A DNA stretch of 64,000 nucleotides from Phycisphaerae bacterium (GTDB taxonomy: Bacteria; Planctomycetota; Phycisphaerae; Phycisphaerales; SM1A02). Numbering within the stretch: the stretch's first letter is position 1; each line of letters starts with the position of its first letter. This document shows, piece after piece, positions 56,292 to 64,000 of this stretch. The stretch covers positions 1 to 64,000 of the forward strand of contig JAEUIU010000002.1 of assembly GCA_016795065.1 (NCBI GenBank). The letters are read 5' to 3'. The notes below the pieces were generated by a model. It made no database searches. It was not told the DNA's origin and saw only the letters and a list, made by a program, of their open reading frames with translations. The position numbers were made by a program, and so were the translations under genes.

Positions 56292-57728
56292 ATGCGACGA
56301 GCGAAGGAACGCGGACGCGAGAGGCGAAGGGCCCGCGGAGCGGGCTCCATCTTCAGGCGGCGAGAGGGCTCGCCCTGGCTTGTCGCCTGGGTTGATCACG
56401 ATGGGCGGCGACGCGAACTCAACACCAGGACGCTCGATCGGGCGACGGCGGCTCGGATCCTCGCCAAGCGGATCGAGGCCGCGGCGGTCCGACGTGAGGG
56501 CCTCGTCGATCCCGCAATGGACCGCATCGCCGAGGCCTCTCGCTCACCGCTCACCGATCACGTTGCGGCCTACGTCACCCACTGCCGCAACGTTGGGCAG
56601 GATGCCCACTCGCTCAACCAGAAGGAGCGGCACTTGCTGCGATTCGTCGAGGCCAGCGGGGCGAAGCGGATCGCCGACCTCAACGCCGAAGCCCTCGCCT
56701 CGCACATGCGACGCTTCCTCGAGCGTGGCCGCTCAGCCCGAACGGCGAACTTCATCCGACAAATCGCGATCGCCTTCGGCTCGTGGCTCGTTCGCACCGG
56801 GCGCGCCGAGGCCAACGCCATGCGGACGGTCCCGAAGCGCGACGAGCAGATTGACCGACGCCGACGGAGGCGAGCTCTCACCGACGACGAGCTTGAGAGA
56901 CTCCTCAACGTGGCCCGGAGCAAGGGCCGAGAGGCTCTCTACCTTGCGGCCGGGTTCGCCGGGCTGAGGCGAGGCGACCTCGAGTCGATCACCTGGGCCG
57001 ACGTCGACCTCACCGCGGGGACGCTCACGATTCGGGGAGGCAAGGCGAAGCGACTCGACGTCCTTCCCATCCACCCGCAACTCGCCGACGCCCTGGCCAC
57101 CCTCCGGGTGACCTCGCCGGCCCTTCCCACCGTGAGGGTGTTTCCCGACGCCAACAGCCTGGACCGCATGCGACGGGAGGACTTCATCGATGCGGGGCTT
57201 GCGCATTGGGAAACGGTGACCGACGCCAAGGGCGAACCGCTCCGCTATGCGTGCGGTGCCTTGCGGAGGCGGTTCGTGGCCATCGACGAGAACGGGGACG
57301 CGATCGACCTGCACGCCCTTCGGACGACCCTGGGCACGAAACTGGCCCGGGCCGGCGTGGCTCCCCAAGTGGCTCAGCGGGTGATGCGGCATGGGGACTA
57401 CCGGACCACCCTGCGGCACTACACCGTTCTTGGGCTCACCGACACGAGCAAGGCGGTTTCGGCTCTCCCAGCGATCGGGGCCGGCGAGGCGCGGGCGACG
57501 GGCACCACCGACGCGGCTCCGGACGGGAGCGCCCGCTTAACAGCCAGCGTACGGCCCGCCACAAGCGGGCGCGGCGTGCCTGAGCGTGCCGATAAGACGG
57601 CCCCGCCGCACAACTCACGGGGCCGCGCTAAAGGCCTAATGGATGCCGACTTGTGCCGTTCGGTGCCGGTCGGTTCTGAAAAGCGGGCGACGAGACTTGA
57701 ACTCGCGACATTCAGCTTGGAAGGCTGA
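56292..57728 (+). CDS. Tyrosine integrase of the element; C-terminus encoded by the attachment core
   Basis: 478 residues. N-terminal basic region and arm-binding-like domain (GSIFRRREGSPWLVAWVDHD), core-binding domain (LTDHVAAYVTHCRN), then the catalytic domain: FAGLRRGDLESITW (first Arg), DLHALRTTLGTKLA (His-x-x-Arg), RVMRHGDYRTTLRHY with the catalytic Tyr. The C-terminal tail after about residue 400 is disordered. The last 15 codons (KRATRLELATFSLEG) are the antisense of the tRNA-Gly 3' half, and the stop is supplied by the chromosome. On excision the frame would run into 61 further codons. SD GGAGGT, ATG 6 bases later. Confidence 0.92.
   Translation: MRRAKERGRERRRARGAGSIFRRREGSPWLVAWVDHDGRRRELNTRTLDRATAARILAKRIEAAAVRREGLVDPAMDRIAEASRSPLTDHVAAYVTHCRNVGQDAHSLNQKERHLLRFVEASGAKRIADLNAEALASHMRRFLERGRSARTANFIRQIAIAFGSWLVRTGRAEANAMRTVPKRDEQIDRRRRRRALTDDELERLLNVARSKGREALYLAAGFAGLRRGDLESITWADVDLTAGTLTIRGGKAKRLDVLPIHPQLADALATLRVTSPALPTVRVFPDANSLDRMRREDFIDAGLAHWETVTDAKGEPLRYACGALRRRFVAIDENGDAIDLHALRTTLGTKLARAGVAPQVAQRVMRHGDYRTTLRHYTVLGLTDTSKAVSALPAIGAGEARATGTTDAAPDGSARLTASVRPATSGRGVPERADKTAPPHNSRGRAKGLMDADLCRSVPVGSEKRATRLELATFSLEG
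57680..57727. repeat. Right attachment site of the element, inside tRNA-Gly
   Basis: Second copy of the 48-bp core, here continuous with the rest of the intact tRNA gene. The element therefore restores the tRNA 3' half, as usual for tRNA-targeting integrases. Confidence 0.92.
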
Positions 57729-57753
57729 CGCTCTACCACTGAGCTACGCCCGC
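57682..57753 (-). tRNA. tRNA-Gly (anticodon TCC)
   Basis: On the minus strand a complete cloverleaf: acceptor GCGGGCG with CGCCCGC, D-arm GCTCAGTGGTAGAGC, anticodon loop CTTCCAA (TCC), T-arm GCGAGTTCAAGTCTCGT. It is 72 bases with no encoded CCA. The integrative element lies at its 3' side. Confidence 0.95.
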
Positions 57754-57796
57754 GGATCCCTACCTCTGCGGTAAGGAAGGTCGGAATCGTACCCTG

Positions 57797-58264
57797 TCAG
57801 GGGGCATTTCGCACGGCGGTTTGGACCGCATCAAAGTCCACCTGATTGCCTGGGTTTTCGGAGATCCAAGCGTAGGCGACCTTTCCGTCGCGCCCGATCA
57901 CAAAGGCAGCTCGCTTGGTGACGCCCTTCATCCCCTTCAGGTCTTCATGCAGGGCGTCGTATTGAGGGGCGACGCTCTTGTTGAAGTCAGAAAGGACCGG
58001 GAAGGGAATCCGTTCCAACTCACGAAACTTGTCGGTCACAAAAGGGCTGTCGATGGAGATGCCGAAGACTTTCGCTCCAAGGTTCTCCCATTGGTTCCAA
58101 GAGTCCCGGAAGTGGCACATCTCCGCAGTACATACCGAACTGAACGCCAGCGGGATGAACAGGAGAACGACCTTCTCCTTCCCAAAGAGGGATCCGACAT
58201 CGATGACCTCGCCCGGCTTGGAGGGAAGTTGGAACGCGGGTGCCTTTGAGCCAACACTGATCAT
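57797..58264 (-). CDS. Peroxiredoxin (AhpC/TSA, AhpE-like)
   Basis: Thiol peroxidase of 155 residues from ATG 58264, preceded by AAGGA. Motifs: VGSKAPAFQLPSKPGEVIDV, then PLAFSSVCTAEMCHFRDSW with the peroxidatic Cys in place of the more common TGVCTKE. The resolving Cys could be the second Cys of CTAEMC or be absent (1-Cys type). VFGISIDSPFV, FPVLSDFNKSVAPQY and AAFVIGRDGKVAYAW follow. The open frame extends 41 codons upstream with poor composition. It starts 44 bp after the tRNA-Gly on the same strand orientation. Confidence 0.93.
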   Translation of the reverse strand: MISVGSKAPAFQLPSKPGEVIDVGSLFGKEKVVLLFIPLAFSSVCTAEMCHFRDSWNQWENLGAKVFGISIDSPFVTDKFRELERIPFPVLSDFNKSVAPQYDALHEDLKGMKGVTKRAAFVIGRDGKVAYAWISENPGNQVDFDAVQTAVRNAP

Positions 58265-58593
58265 GGGAAAGTCCTTATGGGGTCCGGGCCTCATGGCCCG
58301 GTTGGGCTGGGAGGGAACTGGCTTGCCATCCAGGCGAACCGACAGTCCTTTCGCCCTCATCACCTCGGACAATAACGTCGCCATCACGGTCCGGCCACCG
58401 GTTTGCTGACGCTCGCCATGGGAACAACGCGGACGCTCCTGATGGGATCACGGGAACTCACGCAGCTGCCGCAAATCACCTGCTTTGAAGAATTTGCCCT
58501 CGCGACCGAGTTTGTTCGGCAGTAGATTGGCGGTGTGGTGTCGCCGGTCCTCTGCGGTCAGGGGGCCGCCCCTATTGCGTGCGCCGCTTGCTG

Positions 58594-58607
58594 ATCTCGA
58601 TCGAGAT
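58594..58607. promoter_or_regulatory. 14-bp perfect palindrome before the Cys-rich protein gene
   Basis: ATCTCGATCGAGAT lies 17 bases upstream of the ATG at 58625, just before the GAGGAG ribosome site. It may be an operator or a chance palindrome. Confidence 0.35.
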
Positions 58608-58624
58608 TGTTGAGGAGAAACGAA

Positions 58625-61342
58625 ATGCGCGTGAGTCACTGGTCCTTTGTGGCCACCGTGGCGACCGCCTCGATGCTTGCCGCTTCGACGGCGAGCTTCG
58701 CTGGTGATCCCTGCTCTGTTTCGGCAAACGATTGCTGCATCGCGGGCGTGGGCCCGGGCTGCAGCGACTCCGAATGCTGCAACGCCGTGTGTGCGGTCGA
58801 CTTCTTCTGTTGCTCCGTCGAATGGGACGGGAATTGCGCGAGCGAATCAGCGGCCATCTGCGTTGGCTGCGGCGCTGGCTCCTGCATCGTCGATTGCAAC
58901 CGAGCAACGACCGAGGAGGTGGAGCCGTGTGGCGCCGACCTCAACGGTGGATGCAATGACGTCATTAAGGGCGCCGTCTCGTTCGCCGACGTTGGTGACA
59001 TCATTTGCGGCAACTACTGGGCCGACGGCAGTACTCGAGACACCGACTGGTACGAGTTCTCCCTCAGCGAGAACAAGGTGCTCTCGTTCTCCGTCACCGG
59101 TGAGATCCCCACCACGCTCTTCGTCCTGAGCGGCGGGTGCCCAGCGTCGATCCTCGCTTCCGCAACCACCGTCCCCGGCGCCTGCGATCCGGCGATCATC
59201 AGCGACCTCTGCCTCGTGACAGGTACCTATCGCGTTTTCGTCGCCCCGTCGGACTTCGTGGGCACTCCCTGCGATGTCGATGCCGGATACCTGCTGAGCA
59301 TCATTGACACCGGGAACGTCTGCACTTCGATTCCGGGAGACACCTGCGAAGACGCTCTGCCCGTCATCGAAGGTCTCAACCCGGTCTCTACCCTTGGCGC
59401 GTTCACCGGCGGTGACCCGCTTCCGGAGGAGTGCCTGTCGTTCGGTTCGGTGACCATGTTCAACGACACCTGGTACGTGTTCACGGCCAGCCAGTCCGGC
59501 CTGTACCGAATCTCGACCTGCGACCTGGTCGACTTTGACAGCCGACTCGCCTTGTACTCGGGCGAATGCGACAACCTGACGTTCCTCGCTTGCAATGACG
59601 ACGGCGGAAGCTGCGGCGGCTTTACCTCCGAGATGCTCACCAACCTCGAGGCGGGAGTGGAGTACCGGGTTCGCCTCGGCGGATTCGGTGCCACCGCGTC
59701 GGGAAGTGGCGACCTCCTCATTGAGCCGTTTGTCGGCTGCGACATCGCTTGCCCTGAAGGCGGCGTTCCAGAGGCCGAGCTCTGCGGCGAGGACCTCAAC
59801 GGCGGCTGCAACGGCGGCGGCACGTACGAGGATATCGCCACGGGTACCTCGATCTGCGGCACGTTCTGGGCCGATGGGTCGACGCGTGACACAGACTGGT
59901 ATCGGTTCAACCTCGCGGAGGCGAGCAACGTCACCATGACGGTGCACGCGAACATCGACGTCACAATCGGCATTCTCAGTGCCACGTGCGACCCGGTCAT
60001 CTATGTGATCGAGGTTCAGCCCGGCTGCGGCGCGACGCTGTCGTTCTGCCTCCCTGCTGGCGACAACGTGGCGTTCGTCGCCCCGGCTAGCTTCTCCTCG
60101 CCGCCGTGCGGCAGCGGGATCCTCAACGACTATGTCCTGACCGTCGATCTCGGGGATGCGTGCGTCCCGATCACGTGTGGTTCACCCGAGACCGGTGATT
60201 GCTGCGTGGCCAGTGCGACACCCTACTGCAACGACGAGGAATGCTGCAGCATCGTCTGCGGCCTTGATCCGTGGTGTTGCTCGAACAGTTGGGACGGCAT
60301 CTGTGCAGACGAAGCTGCGGACTTCTGCGCTCTCTGCGCGGTTGATCCACCGGCCAATGACGAATGCCCAGGTGCTCCCGAGATCTTCGATGGTGAAACG
60401 GAGTTCTCGACGCTTGGCGCAACCACCAGCCCGCCTGCACTCGATCCGGCGTGCGACGAGGGCTTCGGAACCGCCTTCGTCCAGGACATCTGGTACTCCT
60501 ACACCGCGACATGCGACGGGACGGTGAATTTCTCCACCTGCGGTACGGTCGACTTCGACACCCGTCTCGCTCTCTACAGCGGTGATTGCGACAACCTCGT
60601 CTTGGTGGCCTGCAACGACGACGGTCTTGGCTGCCCGGGCTTCTCGTCCTCGATGGACGCCGAACTCTCCAAGGGTATCACCTACCTCTTGCGGATCGGT
60701 GGCTTCAGCGGCGACGGCACCGGCACCATCAACATCTCGTGCGGCGGCGGCGGTGGTGGCATCGAGAATGACGAGTGCGCTGACGCTCTCGTTGTGAACC
60801 TCGGAGCCAACGGCTTCACCAATGTGGGCGCCACAGGCGTGACCGTGTTGGCGGCTGAATGCATCTCGGCCGGCTCTGTCAACGTCAACAACGACATCTG
60901 GTACACCTACACAGCGACCGCAACTGGCCTTGCCACCATTTCGACGTGTGGCGCGGCGAATTTCGACACCCGTCTGGCCGCCTTCACCGGAGCGTGTGAC
61001 GACCTTACCCTCGTCGCCTGCAACGAGGATGCTTCGGGTTGCACCGGATTCACGTCGATCATGACCTTCGCGGCGACCTGCGGCGAGACCTACACGATCC
61101 TCGTAGGCGCCTTCGGGGCGGCGGGCTTCGGCACCGGGACGATCACCGTCTCGCAAGATGGCACCTGCCCATCGCCATGCCTAGGTGACCTGAACGACGA
61201 CGGCCAGGTTGGGGCTGTCGACCTCGCCCTCCTTCTCGGAGCGTGGGGTACCGCAGGCGGGCCGGCAGATCTCAACAACAATGGCTTGGTCGCCGCCGAG
61301 GACCTCGCCCTCCTGCTCGGCGCATGGGGCGATTGCCCATAA
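58625..61342 (+). CDS. Large secreted Cys-rich protein with PPC-like domains and C-terminal dockerin repeats
   Basis: 905 residues. Signal peptide (VATVATASMLAASTASFAG). Two Cys-rich modules share GDCC...CCS...WDG.CA (near residues 30-80 and 520-570). Beta-sandwich domains like bacterial pre-peptidase C-terminal domains alternate with them, marked by GTFWADGSTRDTDWYRFNL and DTWYVFTASQSGLYRISTCD. The C-terminus is a dockerin pair: GDLNDDGQVGAVDLALLLGA then DLNNNGLVAAEDLALLLGAW. It has a good ribosome site (GAGGAG) and a terminator. Likely cell-surface or released; no enzyme domain seen. Confidence 0.88.
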   Translation: MRVSHWSFVATVATASMLAASTASFAGDPCSVSANDCCIAGVGPGCSDSECCNAVCAVDFFCCSVEWDGNCASESAAICVGCGAGSCIVDCNRATTEEVEPCGADLNGGCNDVIKGAVSFADVGDIICGNYWADGSTRDTDWYEFSLSENKVLSFSVTGEIPTTLFVLSGGCPASILASATTVPGACDPAIISDLCLVTGTYRVFVAPSDFVGTPCDVDAGYLLSIIDTGNVCTSIPGDTCEDALPVIEGLNPVSTLGAFTGGDPLPEECLSFGSVTMFNDTWYVFTASQSGLYRISTCDLVDFDSRLALYSGECDNLTFLACNDDGGSCGGFTSEMLTNLEAGVEYRVRLGGFGATASGSGDLLIEPFVGCDIACPEGGVPEAELCGEDLNGGCNGGGTYEDIATGTSICGTFWADGSTRDTDWYRFNLAEASNVTMTVHANIDVTIGILSATCDPVIYVIEVQPGCGATLSFCLPAGDNVAFVAPASFSSPPCGSGILNDYVLTVDLGDACVPITCGSPETGDCCVASATPYCNDEECCSIVCGLDPWCCSNSWDGICADEAADFCALCAVDPPANDECPGAPEIFDGETEFSTLGATTSPPALDPACDEGFGTAFVQDIWYSYTATCDGTVNFSTCGTVDFDTRLALYSGDCDNLVLVACNDDGLGCPGFSSSMDAELSKGITYLLRIGGFSGDGTGTINISCGGGGGGIENDECADALVVNLGANGFTNVGATGVTVLAAECISAGSVNVNNDIWYTYTATATGLATISTCGAANFDTRLAAFTGACDDLTLVACNEDASGCTGFTSIMTFAATCGETYTILVGAFGAAGFGTGTITVSQDGTCPSPCLGDLNDDGQVGAVDLALLLGAWGTAGGPADLNNNGLVAAEDLALLLGAWGDCP

Positions 61343-61404
61343 GCCTAACTTGAGACCTTTCGATGACTTGTTGGGGGCCGAAGGGCCCCCACGGTGAACA
61401 AGTG

Positions 61405-61444
61405 CGGGCCCCCTCGAACGAACCGAGGGGGCCCGTTTCCTTTC
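61405..61444 (+). terminator. Intrinsic terminator of the 58625 gene
   Basis: CGGGCCCCCTCG and CGAGGGGGCCCG form a perfect 12-bp stem with a 7-base loop, followed by TTTCCTTTC, 63 bp past the stop. Confidence 0.88.
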
Positions 61445-61749
61445 ATCACAAGTCTCGAGGGGAGCCGTTCCCGCTTCGGCGCGAAGATGGGCAAGCTGCG
61501 CGAGACGACCCGCCTGGGTCTTCTGTGAGCTCGTCGGGAGCCACCAGTCTGGATCGGCTGCGACGATCGCCCGAGCCGGAGGGGAAAATCGGGGATCAGT
61601 TTCGGCCAAAGCCTCCCTAACCCGTTTGGAAACCTGCGGTCCGCTGTTATCTTCAAGGTGGGTCCAACCGCGCCGTGAGGTCGGCGCTGGTTTCGTTGGC
61701 CGGGAGACCCACCTTCCGTCGTCCCGGCGGCGGACAAGGAGATTTTGAG
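61445..61749. other. Spacer with candidate promoter of the last gene
   Basis: About 300 bp. TTGGAA (61626-61631) and TATCTT (61648-61653), 16 bp apart, are a candidate promoter; AAGGAG lies 8 bases before the ATG at 61750. Nothing else recognised. Confidence 0.45.
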
Positions 61750-64000
61750 ATGCGCGTGAGACCTTTCTTCTTTATCTGCACGATGGCGACCGCGGCACTT
61801 TGTACCGCTTCTACCTTCGCTGGCGGCGATCCCTGCAATCCCGGCTGCCCCGAAGGCGCTCTGATTGAGGCTGAGGCCTGCGGCGCTGACACCAACGGTG
61901 GCTGCAACGCCCCGTCGGGTGGCACCAGCAACTGCTGCACCGCTTGGTTCGGCCTTGGCTGCGATGACGTGACCTGCCAGGACATCGTCTGCGGTCTCGA
62001 CTCGTGGTGCTGCACCACCTCGTGGGACGGCCTCTGCGCCGCTTCCGCGGCCACGAACTGCCCCGAACTCTGCCCGCCCCCCGCTGACCCGTACGAAGCC
62101 ATCGCCTGCGGCGACAGCGTCTGCGGCACCTTCTGGGCCGACGGCAGCTTCCGCGACACCGACTGGTACACCTTCAGCCTCGACACGACGACCGAGGTCA
62201 CTTGGTCGGTCGCGAGCCTGACCGGCGTTGCTGCGTTCATTCTTGACAGCAACTGCCCGCCCTTCGTGATCGCCGTCGGCCAGGGCGCTTGCCCGACCTC
62301 GGTGACCTACTGCCTCGATGCCGGCTCCTACGTTGCCTTCGTTGCTCCGAACGTCTTCGCTGGCGTTCCGTGCGGCTCGGGCGACGCCAACAACTACGTC
62401 GCGACCCTGACCTGCGGTGGCGCTTGCGTCCCGCCGGCCTGCGGTGGCGAGACGACCGGCGATTGCTGCGTCGCGAGCGCGACCCCGTTCTGCAACGACG
62501 CCACCTGCTGCGAAGCGGTATGCGCCGCTGATCCGTTCTGCTGCAGCAACTCGTGGGACGGCCTCTGCGCCTCCGAGGCTGCTGGCATCTGCTGGCAGAT
62601 CTGCGGACCGGACTGCGACCTCACCTGCCCCGAAGGCGCGAGCCTTGAGGGCGAGGCCTGCGGCGAGGACACCAACGGTGGCTGCAATGCTCCTCCGGCT
62701 GGCACCAGCAACTGCTGCACCGCTTGGTTCGGCCTTGGCTGCGATGACGTGACCTGCCAGGACATCGTCTGCGGCCTCGACTCGTGGTGCTGCACCACCT
62801 CGTGGGACGGCCTCTGCGCCGCCTCCGCGGCTGCGAACTGCGGCGAGCTCTGCGCTCCGGCCGGTGATCCGTACGAAGCCATCGCTTGCGGCGAGACTGT
62901 CTGCGGCACCTTCTGGGCCGACGGCAGCTTCCGCGACACCGACTGGTATTCGTTCACGCTCGAAGCGGCGACCGAAGTCACGTGGTCGGTCCGTTCGGTG
63001 ATTCCAGCGGCTCTCTTCCTCCTCGACAGCGCTTGCCCGCCGTTCGTCTTCGCGAGCGCGGCTGGCGCGAACTGCCCCACCGAAGTGACCTACTGCCTCG
63101 AAGCCGGCTCCTACGTCGCCTTCGTTGCACCGAACATCTTCGCGGGCGTTCCGTGCGGCTCTGGTGAAGGCAACAACTACGTTGCGACCCTCACCTGCGG
63201 TGGAACCTGCGTTCCGCCGGCGTGCGGTGCAGAGGGAACCGGCGACTGCTGCGTCGCTGGTGCAGCTCCGTACTGCAACGACCTGACCTGCTGCGAAGCG
63301 GTCTGCGCTACTGATCCGTTCTGCTGCTCCGTCGCGTGGGACGGCCAGTGCGCCAGCGAAGCAGGCGCGATCTGCTTCGAACTCTGCGGACCGGACTGCG
63401 ACCTCACCTGCCCCGAAGGCGCGAGCCTTGAGGGCGAGGCCTGCGGCGAAGACACCAACGGTGGCTGCAACGCCCCGGCTGGTGGCAGCAGCAACTGCTG
63501 CACCGCTTGGTTCGGCCTTGGCTGCGATGACGTGACCTGCCAGGACATCGTCTGCGGTCTCGACTCGTGGTGCTGCACCACCTCGTGGGACGGCCTCTGC
63601 GCCGCCTCCGCGGCTGCGAACTGCGGCGAGCTCTGCGCTCCGGCTGGCAATCCGTTCGAAGCCATCGCTTGCGGCGAGACTGTCTGCGGCACCTTCTGGG
63701 CCGACGGCAGCTTCCGCGACACCGACTGGTACGAGTTCACCCTTGAGTCGGCCGCCGAAGTCACCCTCTCGGTGAAGTCGGTTGTTCCGGCCCAGCTCTT
63801 CTTCCTCGACACCGCTTGCCCGCCGGCGATCCTCGCCAGCGTTGCTGGCGCGTCGTGCCCGACCGAGCTGACGTTCTGCTTCCCGGCCGGTGGTACCTAC
63901 CGCGCCTTCGTCGGTACGACGATCTTCAACGGCCTGCCGTGCGGTTCGGGTGAAGGCAACAACTACGTTGCTACCCTGACCTGCGGCCCGGCCTGCGACG
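61750..64000 (+). CDS. Very large secreted Cys-rich repeat protein (5' part only)
   Basis: Open from ATG 61750 to the window end, at least 750 codons. Signal peptide (MRVRPFFFICTMATAALCTA), then a repeating block of about 260 residues: CPEGA...EACG.DTNGGCN, a module with NCCTAWFGLGCDDVTCQDIV and CCTTSWDGLCAASA, a PPC-like domain with CGTFWADGSFRDTDWY, and a second GDCCVA...CCEAVCA module. Two full blocks and most of a third are present. It is a paralogue of the preceding gene. The Cys spacing implies many disulfides, so it should fold outside the cytoplasm. Confidence 0.9.
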   Translation, partial: MRVRPFFFICTMATAALCTASTFAGGDPCNPGCPEGALIEAEACGADTNGGCNAPSGGTSNCCTAWFGLGCDDVTCQDIVCGLDSWCCTTSWDGLCAASAATNCPELCPPPADPYEAIACGDSVCGTFWADGSFRDTDWYTFSLDTTTEVTWSVASLTGVAAFILDSNCPPFVIAVGQGACPTSVTYCLDAGSYVAFVAPNVFAGVPCGSGDANNYVATLTCGGACVPPACGGETTGDCCVASATPFCNDATCCEAVCAADPFCCSNSWDGLCASEAAGICWQICGPDCDLTCPEGASLEGEACGEDTNGGCNAPPAGTSNCCTAWFGLGCDDVTCQDIVCGLDSWCCTTSWDGLCAASAAANCGELCAPAGDPYEAIACGETVCGTFWADGSFRDTDWYSFTLEAATEVTWSVRSVIPAALFLLDSACPPFVFASAAGANCPTEVTYCLEAGSYVAFVAPNIFAGVPCGSGEGNNYVATLTCGGTCVPPACGAEGTGDCCVAGAAPYCNDLTCCEAVCATDPFCCSVAWDGQCASEAGAICFELCGPDCDLTCPEGASLEGEACGEDTNGGCNAPAGGSSNCCTAWFGLGCDDVTCQDIVCGLDSWCCTTSWDGLCAASAAANCGELCAPAGNPFEAIACGETVCGTFWADGSFRDTDWYEFTLESAAEVTLSVKSVVPAQLFFLDTACPPAILASVAGASCPTELTFCFPAGGTYRAFVGTTIFNGLPCGSGEGNNYVATLTCGPACD
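61846..64000 (+). repeat. Tandem repeats of 780-783 bp in the last gene
   Basis: The block starts TGCCCCGAAGGCGC at 61846, 62626 and 63409. Long stretches, for example around 61940-62040, 62720-62820 and 63500-63600, are almost identical in DNA, with few synonymous changes. This implies recent duplication or ongoing gene conversion. Confidence 0.88.

Larger units (their letters stand above)
48317..57489. repeat. Dispersed 9-bp motif GCCGGCGAG, enriched in the element
   Basis: By eye I count 16 exact copies: forward at 48317, 50476, 50941, 54615, 54735, 55840 and 57481; reverse (CTCGCCGGC) at 50571, 51206, 51269, 52901, 53568, 54650, 55771, 55944 and 57113. Twelve extend to 10 bp with a flanking G (C on the other strand). 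They fall in different reading frames and in spacers. I found about four in the other 54 kb. Confidence 0.7.

Overview
The window is GC-rich chromosomal DNA, most likely from a planctomycete, with the class Phycisphaerae as a reasonable guess. The taxonomy is inferred from gene content: secreted proteins ending in dockerin-like repeats, a Pro-Ser-Ala plus Arg-rich sorting-like tail, an integron-type integrase, a divergent membrane pyrophosphatase, DUF1573, DUF3299 and DUF3553 proteins, and KdtA, which implies a Kdo-containing outer membrane. Several genes have a -10-like hexamer only 6 to 9 bases before the start codon, which suggests frequent leaderless mRNAs.

Layout. 1-2,700: an orphan IntI-type integrase and a dockerin-bearing fragment. 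2,900-11,070: a tightly packed six-gene minus-strand operon (ABC ATPase, FtsX-like permease, DUF3299 protein, a carboxypeptidase that has lost its zinc ligands, an active-looking M14 carboxypeptidase, and a BaiN/YhiN flavoprotein). 11,400-17,000: chemoreceptor, coiled-coil protein, DUF3553 protein, YmdB phosphoesterase and a secreted P-domain protein. 17,000-24,660: a fused hydantoinase/oxoprolinase, diverging from an overlapping operon of a TlpA-like thioredoxin, KdtA, ThiL and a TsaE-YacG fusion. 24,670-47,700: housekeeping genes (Fur-like regulator, aspartate kinase, BipA, CPBP protease, two DUF1573 proteins, M32 carboxypeptidase, Memo-like protein, Dtd, uracil-DNA glycosylase, RNase P RNA, bL21, aminotransferase, RluA-type synthase, membrane pyrophosphatase).

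48,042-57,727 is a 9.7 kb integrative element inserted in a tRNA-Gly(TCC) gene, bounded by a 48-bp perfect direct repeat. It carries a serine recombinase, a membrane protein, small zinc-ribbon proteins, divergent small regulators, two winged-helix-like proteins, an excisionase-like protein, a replication-initiator-like protein with an 11-bp iteron array inside its gene, and a tyrosine integrase. No capsid or conjugation genes are visible. The integrase gene runs into the attachment core. Excision would join it in frame to a 61-codon segment now stranded at the other end, so the protein should differ between integrated and circular states. The element is also dotted with a 9-bp motif (GCCGGCGAG), about 20 times denser than in the flanks, on both strands and in several reading frames.

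57,800-64,000: a peroxiredoxin and two large secreted cysteine-rich proteins. The last is incomplete and built from about 260-residue repeats that are nearly identical at the DNA level.
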